Shown here: in pieces, positions 1 to 7,230 of the stretch
How positions within the stretch are numbered: the stretch's first letter is position 1
Layout: every line of letters begins with the position of its first letter
Assembly (NCBI GenBank): GCA_026712885.1
Contig: JAPOPO010000196.1
Span: 1 to 31,819, forward strand
Length of the DNA: 31,819 nucleotides
Reading direction: 5' to 3'
Source: Rhodospirillales bacterium
GTDB lineage: Bacteria; Pseudomonadota; Alphaproteobacteria; UBA828
Notes under the pieces: generated by a model
The model's database searches: none
The model's input: the letters and a program-made list of their open reading frames with translations, nothing else
What the model was told of the DNA's origin: nothing
Position numbers and translations under genes: made by a program

Positions 1-502
1 CCGCGGCGGTCACCTTGCTCAGGTCCAGCGCGGAGTAGGCGATTTTGAGCGTGGCGTCCGCGGCGATTGCGCCGCCGACTACCCGCGTCACCGTGCCGGC
101 GTCCGCGTCGACGGTGTAGTCGTCACCGGCGTCGTAGGTGGTGTCGGCAGCTTTGTTTTTCACGACGACGTCGCTCACGTCCCGGTCGGGCAGCGCGACG
201 ACGTCGGCGGCGATCTCGTACTCCGCCTCGGCCACCATTTTATTGTGCTCGGCCGGGTCCAGGACGTTGATGACGACGATCTGCGCGTCGAATTGGCTGA
301 GGATCTGGTCCAGGAAGGCGGGGATCGTGCCTATGTCCGCGCCGAACTGCGCGCCTTCGGCGGCCGATCGCACGAGCGTGGGCTTGTTGATCGGCCCTCT
401 GGCGGTCCCCACCACCCCGACCACGCTGCCGTCGCCGAGGCGCGGCCCCGGCGCCGCCTTGGCGCGCTCGCGGAGGATCTCGATGCCGTGGAGGTAGCTC
501 AC
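1..502 (-). CDS. Contractile tail sheath protein, 3' end cut by window edge
   Basis: The first 167 residues are present and the rest lies beyond base 1. After a GTG start (plus-strand cac at 500-502) the protein begins (M)SYLHGIEILRE, then GSVVGVVGTARGPIN and a segment reading FLDQILSQFDAQIVVINVLDP. This is the N-terminal pattern of P2 FI-type sheath proteins, which polymerise round the tail tube and contract on infection. No strong ribosome site is visible, only a GGA about 15 bases upstream, so the start rests on the family pattern. It follows the collar fibre gene after a 99-base gap (503-601) in which I see nothing. The P2 order I-H-FI is kept if the unneeded chaperone is absent. Tube and tape-measure genes are expected further left. 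Confidence 0.9.
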   Translation of the reverse strand, partial: MSYLHGIEILRERAKAAPGPRLGDGSVVGVVGTARGPINKPTLVRSAAEGAQFGADIGTIPAFLDQILSQFDAQIVVINVLDPAEHNKMVAEAEYEIAADVVALPDRDVSDVVVKNKAADTTYDAGDDYTVDADAGTVTRVVGGAIAADATLKIAYSALDLSKVTAA

Positions 503-601
503 GATGCAGAGAATATTTCCATCGCGCGGGTATGATGTGTCCCGGTGACGGCATTCGCCGCCCGGTGGCGCCGCCAGCGGATCGTCACGACGTGGGGCAT
601 C

Positions 602-1504
602 TCAGGTCTTTATCACGTACCTGACAACCCCGAACGGCTGCATGTTGTTGTGGGCCCTGTCGCCGCCGGTGGAGCCGGTCGACAATACTGTGTCCGCCTC
701 ACCGGTGCCCGAGTCAAGGGTTATCGCCCCGGCCTTTGGTACGCCTAAACGACTACCAAGGCGATGCGTGTGGGAGGGCATCTCCTCCACCGTCAGCCTA
801 TGCGTCTCCGCTCCGCCCGTGGCGCCGCGTGACCTTTCGGTCAGCCCCGCGCCGCCGTCGCCGCGTCCGACCGGCACGCGGCCCCTCAGATCGGGCAAGC
901 TGAACGTCCGCGCCCCGTCGCCCGCGCCGTAGGCGGTCCCGATGGCGCGGAACAGCCGCGCGTAGTCCGTGCGGCTCACCGCCGCGCCGTCACACTCCAG
1001 CCATCCGGCGGGCACGTCGGCGGCGGCGCTCATCTTCACGTCGCCCGTGTCGGCGGTGTGGAACACGATAGTGGGCGTGGCCGTGAGATTGACTTCGGCG
1101 GTTGGGTTGACGAGTTCGATGATGCCGGCCAGCGTGAGTTTCTGGCCCGCGACCAGCGCGGCGAGCGAGCCGCCGACGGACTCCGCCGCCCAATACGCGG
1201 CGAGGAATTCCGCCCCGGCTCCGATCCTCGCGAACAGCCCCAGTTCGGTGACGCGATATGAGCCGGTCGAGGTGATGTCCACGCGCCAGGCGATGCGCGC
1301 GGGCACCTCGGAATTGCCGCTGACGGGCGCGGCGTCCTTCGGCGTGCGCAGCGCCGCGCGGCTTGTGTCGTCGGCGTTCCCAGGCTTGAGCCCGCTGCCG
1401 GCCTGCGCGCGGGTGAACCGCACGGTGCGCGTGCCGACGTTTGCGCCGTCGGCGATCGCCGCCAGGCCCGCGGCCGTCAGTTTCAGCGTTGCATGATTCG
1501 CCAC
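602..1504 (-). CDS. Tail fibre protein with tail-collar domain (P2 gpH-like)
   Basis: 300 residues. Residues 1-150 (MANHATLKLTAAGLAAIADG start; VTELGLFARIG; LAGIIELVNP) look like the N-terminal region by which P2 gpH-type fibres attach to the baseplate. Residues 155-215 form a phage tail collar domain: an AGWLECDGAAVSRTDYARLF segment followed by DLRGRVPVG at 205-213. The C-terminus (HTHRLG, then NNMQPFGVVRYVIKT) is typical of collar-domain fibres. The role is receptor binding at the tail tip. It starts 3 bases after the gpI gene. No fibre assembly chaperone gene and no invertase are visible next to it. At 300 residues it is short for a main fibre, which fits the presence of a second long fibre-like protein at 21372-23198. 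Confidence 0.88.
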   Translation of the reverse strand: MANHATLKLTAAGLAAIADGANVGTRTVRFTRAQAGSGLKPGNADDTSRAALRTPKDAAPVSGNSEVPARIAWRVDITSTGSYRVTELGLFARIGAGAEFLAAYWAAESVGGSLAALVAGQKLTLAGIIELVNPTAEVNLTATPTIVFHTADTGDVKMSAAADVPAGWLECDGAAVSRTDYARLFRAIGTAYGAGDGARTFSLPDLRGRVPVGRGDGGAGLTERSRGATGGAETHRLTVEEMPSHTHRLGSRLGVPKAGAITLDSGTGEADTVLSTGSTGGDRAHNNMQPFGVVRYVIKT

Positions 1505-1507
1505 GGT

Positions 1508-2032
1508 CTATCTCCTCACGTCCGCGCGGGCATAAAAGACGGGCACCGCGGCGGAGGCGGCCGCCACATCGATCTTGTCGGCCATCGCCTTGGAGACGAA
1601 CGTCACGTGCACGCTCAGCCGTTTCACCTGGTCGACGAGGTCGTGGACGGTCAACAGCGACCGGATCAGCGAGTCGGAGTTGTGCAGCGTGACGGTGATC
1701 GTGTGGTGCTGCGCGCCGCGGTGTTCGGTCAGATCGTATATCGCCCCGGCAAACGCCAGTATCCGCCGGATCGCGGCGACGGTCCCGTGCCGCGACCGGT
1801 TGGCGGCGGTGTCGGCGACGGCGGTCCGGCGTCTTTCCTCGCTCCAACCCGAGTCGTAGGGGGCGGTCCCGTAGGCGGCCGCGAGGCGCTCCAGCCACGG
1901 CTCAGGGCACAGCATGGGATCCCAGAGCGTGCCCACCGTGTCCGCCTCCAGGGCGAGCAGCCGCGCGGCGGCGGTGTCCGCCATGGCGCGTTCGAGCGCG
2001 GTGGCGTTCGGCGGCAGCAGCGCGGCGCTCAT
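1508..2032 (-). CDS. Baseplate/tail protein I (P2 gpI-like)
   Basis: 174 residues beginning MSAALLPPNATALERAMADT. The pattern LPPNATALERA, then LWDPMLCPEPWLERLAAAYG and W-S-E-E-R-R-R, is that of P2 gpI / phage_tail_P2_I proteins, which join J at the baseplate wedge. The start is chosen because its ATG overlaps the J stop codon as ATGA (2029-2032). A longer in-frame start at 2107 would run 75 bases into J and adds only arginine-rich residues. The domain covers roughly residues 10-140. It is followed 3 bases later by the collar fibre gene. Confidence 0.88.
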   Translation of the reverse strand: MSAALLPPNATALERAMADTAAARLLALEADTVGTLWDPMLCPEPWLERLAAAYGTAPYDSGWSEERRRTAVADTAANRSRHGTVAAIRRILAFAGAIYDLTEHRGAQHHTITVTLHNSDSLIRSLLTVHDLVDQVKRLSVHVTFVSKAMADKIDVAAASAAVPVFYARADVRR

Positions 2033-2901
2033 GCGAGCGTCACCGTGAGTCCGCCTCTGGGGTGCGTCCCGGCCGCGTAGTCGCGCGCGGTGTCGGCGGT
2101 GGGCCACGGCGCCACGATCGCGTCGCGCACGACGTCCGCGGCCGGCGCGCTGAGCGCCACCTTGACGACGCCGGACACGTGCAGCGCCGCGGTCAGCCCG
2201 CTGCGGGTGACGTAGCCGTTGAGGCGGTGCTGCGCGGTGCAGTAGGCCGACAGCGCCGCCCGCGCGGCCGCCAGCGTCGCGGCGGGATCGGCGCCGGCCT
2301 GCACGGTGATTTCCGCGGCGACGGTGTACGGCCGGATCGTCGGGCCCGTCACGGTCACCGTGTCGGTCTGAGGCCGTGCCTCTTCGTCGTTCAGCGCCGC
2401 GCGCACGGCGGCGAGCACGGCGGCGGAGGGGATCCCTTCCGGGGTTTCGTCGCTCAGCACACTCACGGTCACCTCGCCTGGCGCGGGCGAGAACGCCCAG
2501 ACATCGACGATCCGGTCGTCGGCCTCGCGCGCGAGGGTGCGGTAGGCGGCCCTGGATCCCGCCGCGGGCCGCTCAAGCGACGCCACGGCGCGATCGCGCA
2601 GCGCATCGTCCGCTTCGCCCGCGAGGCGCCGGGTGCCGAGGTTGGCGGCGAGCACCTCCATGTTCGGCCCCTCGGCGGTAGCCATCGACAGATCCAGCGC
2701 GGCGCTGTTGATGCGCGCGCGCAGCAGCAATTCGATATAAGCGCCGGTTTCCATCGCCTTGATCGCGGGGTCGGACGCGACCAGCGCGTCGAAGTCCTCG
2801 TACCGCGAGCGGAAGTCCGCCAGCCACGCCGCGCGCAGCGTCTCGTAGTCCAGCCGCTCGACCGCGCGGGGCGCCGGCAGCGAGTCCCAGTCGAACGCCA
2901 C
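2029..2901 (-). CDS. Baseplate assembly protein J (P2 gpJ-like)
   Basis: 290 residues, close to P2 gpJ. Diagnostic stretches are the start MAFDWDSLPAPRAVERLDYE, the segment ETGAYIELLLRARIN near residues 51-65, LAANLGTRRLAGEADDALRDR, and the central VSVLSDETPEGIPSAAVLAAV region. gpJ forms the baseplate wedge edge with gpW and gpI. Unusually, the gene just upstream is not W but an unrecognised 153-residue ORF; W is found at 23551-23901. The stop overlaps the gpI start by 4 bases. Confidence 0.9.
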   Translation of the reverse strand: MAFDWDSLPAPRAVERLDYETLRAAWLADFRSRYEDFDALVASDPAIKAMETGAYIELLLRARINSAALDLSMATAEGPNMEVLAANLGTRRLAGEADDALRDRAVASLERPAAGSRAAYRTLAREADDRIVDVWAFSPAPGEVTVSVLSDETPEGIPSAAVLAAVRAALNDEEARPQTDTVTVTGPTIRPYTVAAEITVQAGADPAATLAAARAALSAYCTAQHRLNGYVTRSGLTAALHVSGVVKVALSAPAADVVRDAIVAPWPTADTARDYAAGTHPRGGLTVTLA

Positions 2902-2904
2902 GGC

Positions 2905-3366
2905 TCAGCCCTCCAGGTGGCGGGACCAGGCGGCGTCGCGGCGCGCGGCCGATGCCCCAACCCCGGCCTCGGCGGCCAGCGCGGCGGCCTTGGGGCGCCC
3001 GTCGCCGAGCCACCAATCCCCCCGCGCGCGGTCCGGGTCGGCCGCGTCCATCGCCGCGGCCGCCCCCGCGAGCACGGCCAGCCACGGCGGGTCGCCGGGA
3101 CGCGCGGGCGCGGACCCGGGCTCCGGGTCCGCCCCGGGAGCCGCTGTGGGCGCCTCCTGCGCCGCCTCGGGGGCCGCGGGCGCGGAGGCCGGTGTCGTCG
3201 TCAGGTAGCCCCTGGCGACGCCGTAGGCGCCGCTCACGGCGTCCAAACGCACGCGCTCCCCCGCACGCACGACGTCGTCGGGCGGCGCCGTCCAGGCGCC
3301 GTCGCGCCACACCCTCACCGTCACATGGGGCCATTTGCGAGTGAAGGCGGCGGTGAATTCGTTCAT
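2905..3366 (-). CDS. Unrecognised protein in the place of gpW
   Basis: 153 residues starting MNEFTAAFTRKWPHVTVRVW. Residues 1-60 look compact (VRVWRDGAWTAPPDD, then AGERVRLDAVSG). Residues 60-100 are a low-complexity Ala/Pro/Gly linker. The last about 40 residues (GRPKAAALAAEAGVGASAAR then RDAAWSRHLEG) resemble the C-terminus of the unknown protein at 5125-5436. The gene lies between V (1-base gap) and J (3-base gap), the slot that holds W in P2, but it has no gpW/gp25 signature. I do not recognise it. A structural or capsid/tail assembly role is inferred only from position. Confidence 0.6.
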   Translation of the reverse strand: MNEFTAAFTRKWPHVTVRVWRDGAWTAPPDDVVRAGERVRLDAVSGAYGVARGYLTTTPASAPAAPEAAQEAPTAAPGADPEPGSAPARPGDPPWLAVLAGAAAAMDAADPDRARGDWWLGDGRPKAAALAAEAGVGASAARRDAAWSRHLEG

Positions 3367-3367
3367 A

Positions 3368-3985
3368 TCAGTTCATCTTCTGCGGCGGCGGCGCGGCGCC
3401 GTTGGCCGGGTGGGTGTGGGTGTTGTACGTGCGGCGCATCTCGGCCATGGTGCCGGTGGAGTCCTGGACGTCTCCGCCCGCCCCGATGTTGCCGTCCGCC
3501 CCGATGTCGCCTGTCGCGGTCAGCGCGCCGTCGATGGACACGTCGCCGCCGATGGAAACGCTGGCGTCGTCCGGCAGATCGATTGTCAGGGCGTGCGCCT
3601 CGGCGTCGTAGCTGAACACCGCGCCGTCGCTGGCGCGGCGCAAGACGACCTTCTCACCGGGCGTCGGGGCCGGATTCTCGGAGGTGTACAAGGCCGGCAG
3701 CGCCAGTCCCTGGGCCAGATCCCCGCCGGGGCTCAGCAGGACCGCCCGCTCGCCCACCGACGGGGGGTCCCAGGTCAGGTCGTCTCCGGCGCGGGCCGCC
3801 AGCCAGGGGCGCCAGCCGGTCAGCGCCTCGGCGCCGTCGGAGGCGGTGTGGTAGGCCACCCGCACCCGGGCCCCGTCCACCTCGCGGACCGTGCCGAGGC
3901 GGACGATGTTCTCGATCCTTCGGGCGAGCTCGGCCAGCGCGAAGTCCCGCTCCAGCGCCCGCGGATCGTGCGGCAGCTCCATCAT
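3368..3985 (-). CDS. Baseplate spike protein V (P2 gpV-like)
   Basis: 205 residues. The N-terminal OB-fold region includes RRIENIVRLGTVREVDGARV, and GWRPWLAARAGDDLTWDPPS with VGERAVLLSPGGDLAQGLAL. The C-terminal third is a glycine-rich beta-helix (GGDVSIDGALTATGDIGADG) ending VQDSTGTMAEMRRTYNTHTHP, the P2 gpV spike pattern in which the HTH histidines bind an apical metal ion. It forms the membrane-piercing tail spike. The start MMELPHDPR is chosen because it overlaps the upstream stop as ATGA (3982-3985). The earlier in-frame start at 4045 adds 20 non-conserved residues. Confidence 0.9.
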   Translation of the reverse strand: MMELPHDPRALERDFALAELARRIENIVRLGTVREVDGARVRVAYHTASDGAEALTGWRPWLAARAGDDLTWDPPSVGERAVLLSPGGDLAQGLALPALYTSENPAPTPGEKVVLRRASDGAVFSYDAEAHALTIDLPDDASVSIGGDVSIDGALTATGDIGADGNIGAGGDVQDSTGTMAEMRRTYNTHTHPANGAAPPPQKMN

Positions 3986-4605
3986 CGCGGGTGAATCCTC
4001 TCCGTCGGCCTTTCCGGCCACGGCCGAAGCCGCGGAGTCACCCACAGTTCAGTGGCGGGCCCGTCGACCGGCCGCTCCGGGGACGCGGCGCCCATGCGCA
4101 CCTCCTGTTTCCAGGTCACCGTCCACAGCGCGATGCGCTTCTCCGCCAGGGCATCGGCGAAGCCGTTGTCCAGGCGCACGTCGTGGGCCCCTCCGATGCC
4201 GCGCAGGTCGCGCAGACGCTCCGGAATGCCGAGGCGCCGCGCCTGCGCCTGCGCCAGTGCGGACAGATTCCATTGCGCCTCGGGGATGCGCACGAGCAGC
4301 ACCGCGGCGATCGCCTCGGCCACCGCGTCGGCGTCCAGGTCCGAGTCCTTGGCCCGCCCCAGCACCACCGCGGCGTAGCGCGCGAGCACGCACCGCGTGG
4401 CGTCGCCGGCGTCGTCGTTGGCCTCCGTGCGCAGGAACGCCACGTAGACCGCGGGCGCGCGCGTGCTCAGCCGCGTCAGGCTCGCCTCGCCGACCCGCCC
4501 GCCGTAGACGTCCACGGTCACCCGCCCGACGCCGGGCGCGTCCTCGGGCAGCCAGGCGCGGATCTGCCCCGCGGCGGCGGCGGCGGGGTCCAGCAGCGCG
4601 GCCAT
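3982..4605 (-). CDS. Mu gp37-like protein (DUF1834 family)
   Basis: 207 residues. It resembles the Mu gp37/DUF1834 neck or tail-terminator family: an N-terminal segment, VYVAFLRTEANDDAGDATRC as strand-helix, an alternating central region, and RRLGIPERLRDLRGIGGAHD then WTVTWKQEVRMG towards the end. It directly follows the gp36-like gene, whose stop overlaps this ATG as TGATG, in the same order as in Mu-like phages. Assignment rests on these patterns and gene order. A head-tail joining role is inferred from the family. Confidence 0.75.
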   Translation of the reverse strand: MAALLDPAAAAAGQIRAWLPEDAPGVGRVTVDVYGGRVGEASLTRLSTRAPAVYVAFLRTEANDDAGDATRCVLARYAAVVLGRAKDSDLDADAVAEAIAAVLLVRIPEAQWNLSALAQAQARRLGIPERLRDLRGIGGAHDVRLDNGFADALAEKRIALWTVTWKQEVRMGAASPERPVDGPATELWVTPRLRPWPERPTERIHPR

Positions 4606-5117
4606 CAGGGAAAGCGCTCCGGGAGCGGATTGCGGGGGAAGTTCCCCAGCGCCGTGCCGCCCATGGCCGGCTCGGCGCGGGGCAGGGTCCGCACGCGGCC
4701 CCTGGGGGCGATCTCCGCGCCGCCGGCGTCCAGCAGCCGGCCGCGGTCGCCGGCGAGGGAGTCGAGCGCGGTCCGGGAGCGGCGCGCGGCGTATCGCGCA
4801 CCGTCGGGCACGTCGTCGCCGTGGAGCCGCTCCAGCGCCAGATCCGTCACGATCGCGGCGACCGCGGGGGCGCCTGAGGAGGCCGTCCAGTCGTATCGCG
4901 CGGAGAGCTTCGCGGCGACCAGGGCGGTCGCGTGATCGAGCGCGGTTTGCGCGCGGGCGGTGGCGGCGGCCACCTCGGCGGTGTCGTCGGGGCCCCAGCC
5001 GTCCGGTTCGTCGCCGCCGAGCAGCACCTCAAGCTGCTCGTCGGTCAACCCGAAGGCGGTGGCCATGCGGGCCACCGGCCCGGCGCGGGCCAGTCGGGAC
5101 ACCGCGACCGGGGACAT
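4605..5117 (-). CDS. Mu gp36-like protein (DUF1320 family)
   Basis: 170 residues. The central part, AATARAQTALDHATALVAAK then LSARYD, and AIVTDLALERLHG with ARYAARRSRTALDSLAGDRG, is the helical pattern of DUF1320 (Mu gp36) proteins, which are small head-tail connector-like proteins. The N-terminus (MSPVAVSRLARAGPVARMAT) differs from the usual start of this family; MATAFGLTDEQLEVLLGG starting at M18 would be an alternative. The order capsid - small gene - gp36 - gp37 matches Mu-like phages. Confidence 0.75.
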   Translation of the reverse strand: MSPVAVSRLARAGPVARMATAFGLTDEQLEVLLGGDEPDGWGPDDTAEVAAATARAQTALDHATALVAAKLSARYDWTASSGAPAVAAIVTDLALERLHGDDVPDGARYAARRSRTALDSLAGDRGRLLDAGGAEIAPRGRVRTLPRAEPAMGGTALGNFPRNPLPERFP

Positions 5118-5124
5118 TGCCCGG

Positions 5125-5436
5125 TTACCCGGCGGCGGCGCCGCTCAGGGATACGTGCAGCGCCCAGGCCGCATCGCGTTCCGCGGCCGTGACCGGCTCG
5201 CCCCGCGCCTGAGCGAGTGCGCTCGCCTTGGGCACCCCGGCGGCGGTGTAGTCGCCGGCGTCCAGGCCCTCGATGGCGCGCCGGATGCGCTCGACGGGGC
5301 CGGCGTCCGGCTCCGCGATCGCGCCGGCGGCGAGCAGCCCCGCGGCGATGTCGCCCTCGGGGTCCAGATCGATCGGCTCGCCCACACCGTACAGCTTGCG
5401 GTCCAGGGACACCTGTTCCAGCGTCACGTACTGCAT
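5125..5436 (-). CDS. Small conserved-position protein after capsid (Mu gp35 slot)
   Basis: 103 residues starting MQYVTLEQVSLDRKLYGVGE. The N-terminal half resembles a small beta-rich module (GEPIDLDPEGDIAAGLLAAG AI). The C-terminal half, DAGDYTAAGVPKASALAQAR then EPVTAAERDAAWALHVSL, shares a pattern with the C-terminus of the 153-residue protein at 2905-3366. Its ATG overlaps the capsid stop by one base (TGATG). It occupies the slot of Mu gp35, and a capsid- or connector-associated role is inferred from position only. Confidence 0.7.
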   Translation of the reverse strand: MQYVTLEQVSLDRKLYGVGEPIDLDPEGDIAAGLLAAGAIAEPDAGPVERIRRAIEGLDAGDYTAAGVPKASALAQARGEPVTAAERDAAWALHVSLSGAAAG

Positions 5437-6380
5437 CAGTCCACCACGTCCTTGAAGAGGTAGCCCGCGTCCCGGCCGGCGATGACGGGGGTGTCCTCGC
5501 TGGTCATGGGATAGACCCAGGCGCCGCAGGTGCGGTCGTACCAGGGCATCTCGGCCATGGGGTAACCGTTGAGCCGGTAGGTGTAGCCGAAGCTCGGCTC
5601 GCCGCGGTCCATCATCCCCTGCGCCAGCGAGGCGGTGTTCGTGTAGGCCAGCACCGCGAACTTGCCCCAGGCGGGCACGAACGCGCCGGGCTCGCCGTGG
5701 CGCGCCTCGCCGACGGCGAAGTGCTCGACGTCGAAATACGCCTTCAGCGTGTCCTGGGTGACCTGCGCCTCGGGGCCCCGCACGTACTTGATGCGCTCGA
5801 TGACCGCCGGTGCGTTGCGCAGCCTCGAGTACCCCTCCGAGCCGATGACCAGCGTGTTCGGCTTCTGCGCGATGGCGCCCGCGACCTTCTGCTTCGCGTT
5901 CTCGACCGCGTCGGCGGGATCGGAGCCTGCGGCGTCCCACTTGCTCGCGCCGGCCAGCGTCTCGACGTGGGTCGGATCGTAGTTGGCCGAATCGGTGGCG
6001 AGATCCGCCGCGGCTAGCTCGATCTGGAGCCCGACGTTCGCCATCACGGAGTTGCTGGCGCGCTGGCCCATGTCGATCATGAGCACGGCCTCGGCCTCTT
6101 CCTGGTGCTCGACCGGCACCTCACCGTCCAGGGCCTTCTGGACGGTGGCGTAGGGCTTGCCCTCGTGCCCGACGGTGACGCGCTGCCTGGCGCCGCCCGG
6201 CGCCCGCACCACGTTGCGCTTGACGAAGTCGTCGGCGTGGAACTCGATGATCTTGCCGGCCCGCTGCGCGACCAGCGCGTACGGGAAGAGCATCGCGAAA
6301 ATGAACGCCGCGTTGCGGTATCCCCTCGCCAGCGTGGTGACGACGGGATCGACGACGCGGATTTCGCTGAGCGATTCCAT
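5436..6380 (-). CDS. Major capsid protein
   Basis: 314 residues. It begins MESLSEIRVVDPVVTTLARG, with FPYALVAQRAGKIIEFHADD and a long helix-rich centre (AASKWDAAGSDPADAVENAK-type spacing), as in the HK97-fold coat proteins of Mu-like phages (gpT position). The ATG has a good ribosome site, AGGAGA about 8 bases upstream, which fits high expression. It follows the decoration gene after 35 bases and precedes the gp35-slot gene. The HK97 fold is inferred; no structure prediction was done. Confidence 0.88.
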   Translation of the reverse strand: MESLSEIRVVDPVVTTLARGYRNAAFIFAMLFPYALVAQRAGKIIEFHADDFVKRNVVRAPGGARQRVTVGHEGKPYATVQKALDGEVPVEHQEEAEAVLMIDMGQRASNSVMANVGLQIELAAADLATDSANYDPTHVETLAGASKWDAAGSDPADAVENAKQKVAGAIAQKPNTLVIGSEGYSRLRNAPAVIERIKYVRGPEAQVTQDTLKAYFDVEHFAVGEARHGEPGAFVPAWGKFAVLAYTNTASLAQGMMDRGEPSFGYTYRLNGYPMAEMPWYDRTCGAWVYPMTSEDTPVIAGRDAGYLFKDVVD

Positions 6381-6415
6381 GAACTGTTCTCCTGCGGGTC
6401 AGATCCGCTACTGGA

Positions 6416-6763
6416 CTACTGGATTGTGTTGACCAGGATGTCGATGACATCCCCGTCGGCGGCGGCGGCATCGAGCGCGCGCCCGACGCACACCGCATTG
6501 CCGGCGTGCGCGGCGATCTTGCCCGCGGCGGTGACCATTATTTTCGCGTGCTTGGCGATGGCGCCGCTGGCGACCCCCTGGCACTGGCCGATCGCGGTGA
6601 CCGCGAACGTCTCGCCCGCCGCCGCGTTGTACAGCGCCGGGCCGGCGGCCCAGCCGCCCGCGGCGGGCAGCGCCCCGTCGGGCGTGGCGAAGAGGTTCTC
6701 GGCGATGGCGACGGCGGCCCTGGGGACCGTGAGACGAAGGACCGGGATTTGAGCCCTGCTCAT
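6416..6763 (-). CDS. Capsid decoration/cement protein (DUF2190-like)
   Basis: 115 residues rich in Ala, Gly and Val, starting MSRAQIPVLRLTVPRAAVAI. The pattern GETFAVTAIGQCQGVASGAI followed by VGRALDAAAADGDVIDILV is that of small DUF2190-type decoration proteins, which trimerise on the outside of the capsid. It sits between protease/scaffold and major capsid, the usual slot. Its ATG overlaps the protease stop by one base (TAATG). The family assignment is by pattern only. Confidence 0.75.
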   Translation of the reverse strand: MSRAQIPVLRLTVPRAAVAIAENLFATPDGALPAAGGWAAGPALYNAAAGETFAVTAIGQCQGVASGAIAKHAKIMVTAAGKIAAHAGNAVCVGRALDAAAADGDVIDILVNTIQ

Positions 6764-7230
6764 TAGCTGGCCCTCCTCTGCACCGCGCGCACCGCGTCGA
6801 TGTAGCTCACGCCGTGCTCGGCGGCATGCGCCGTGGCGTCCTCGTGGAGCCTCAGCCTGTCGGCGTCGGCCTTGCGCCCGGCCGGGGCCGCGAAGCTCAC
6901 GACGGACCCGCCGTGGGGCGCGTCGGCGCCGGGCGCGGACTCGCCCTGGGGCACGCGCGCCGGCAGCGCGGAGACGAAGTCGCGCAGCCACTTCGCGGCC
7001 TGGCCGGGCTCGTCGGCGTCGGCGAAGTCCACCGTCGCGGAGTGCTCCTCCAGCGCCGCCAGCACGTCGGCCAGCGGGCCGGCCTCGCGCGGCAGCACCC
7101 GCCCGGCGTCGGCCTGGGCGTCGGCGAAGCTCACGGCGGACTCGCGCCGCGTCTCGGCTTCGCGCGCATCGATCGCGGCCTCGCGTTGTTCGATCGCGGC
7201 CGCGCGGGCCGCCAATTCCTGTTCGTCCAT
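6763..7230 (-). CDS. Internal in-frame start for free scaffold (Mu Z-like)
   Basis: Inside the protease gene an in-frame ATG (residue M209; plus-strand cat at 7228-7230) is preceded by GGAG five bases upstream, a much better ribosome site than that of the full gene. Translation from it gives a 155-residue acidic helical protein beginning MDEQELAARAAAIEQREAAI. Mu makes its scaffold Z in the same way, from within gene I. That this product exists here is inferred from the start signal and the Mu precedent. Confidence 0.65.
   Translation of the reverse strand: MDEQELAARAAAIEQREAAIDAREAETRRESAVSFADAQADAGRVLPREAGPLADVLAALEEHSATVDFADADEPGQAAKWLRDFVSALPARVPQGESAPGADAPHGGSVVSFAAPAGRKADADRLRLHEDATAHAAEHGVSYIDAVRAVQRRAS

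Noticed and set aside
503..601. Possible small gene or promoter before the sheath gene
   Set aside because: No start with a ribosome site and no recognisable promoter in the 99 bases.
2062..3615. 517-residue open frame on the plus strand opposite J and V
   Set aside because: Arginine/glycine-rich translation with no family pattern; a shadow of the GC-rich minus-strand genes, which are recognisable.
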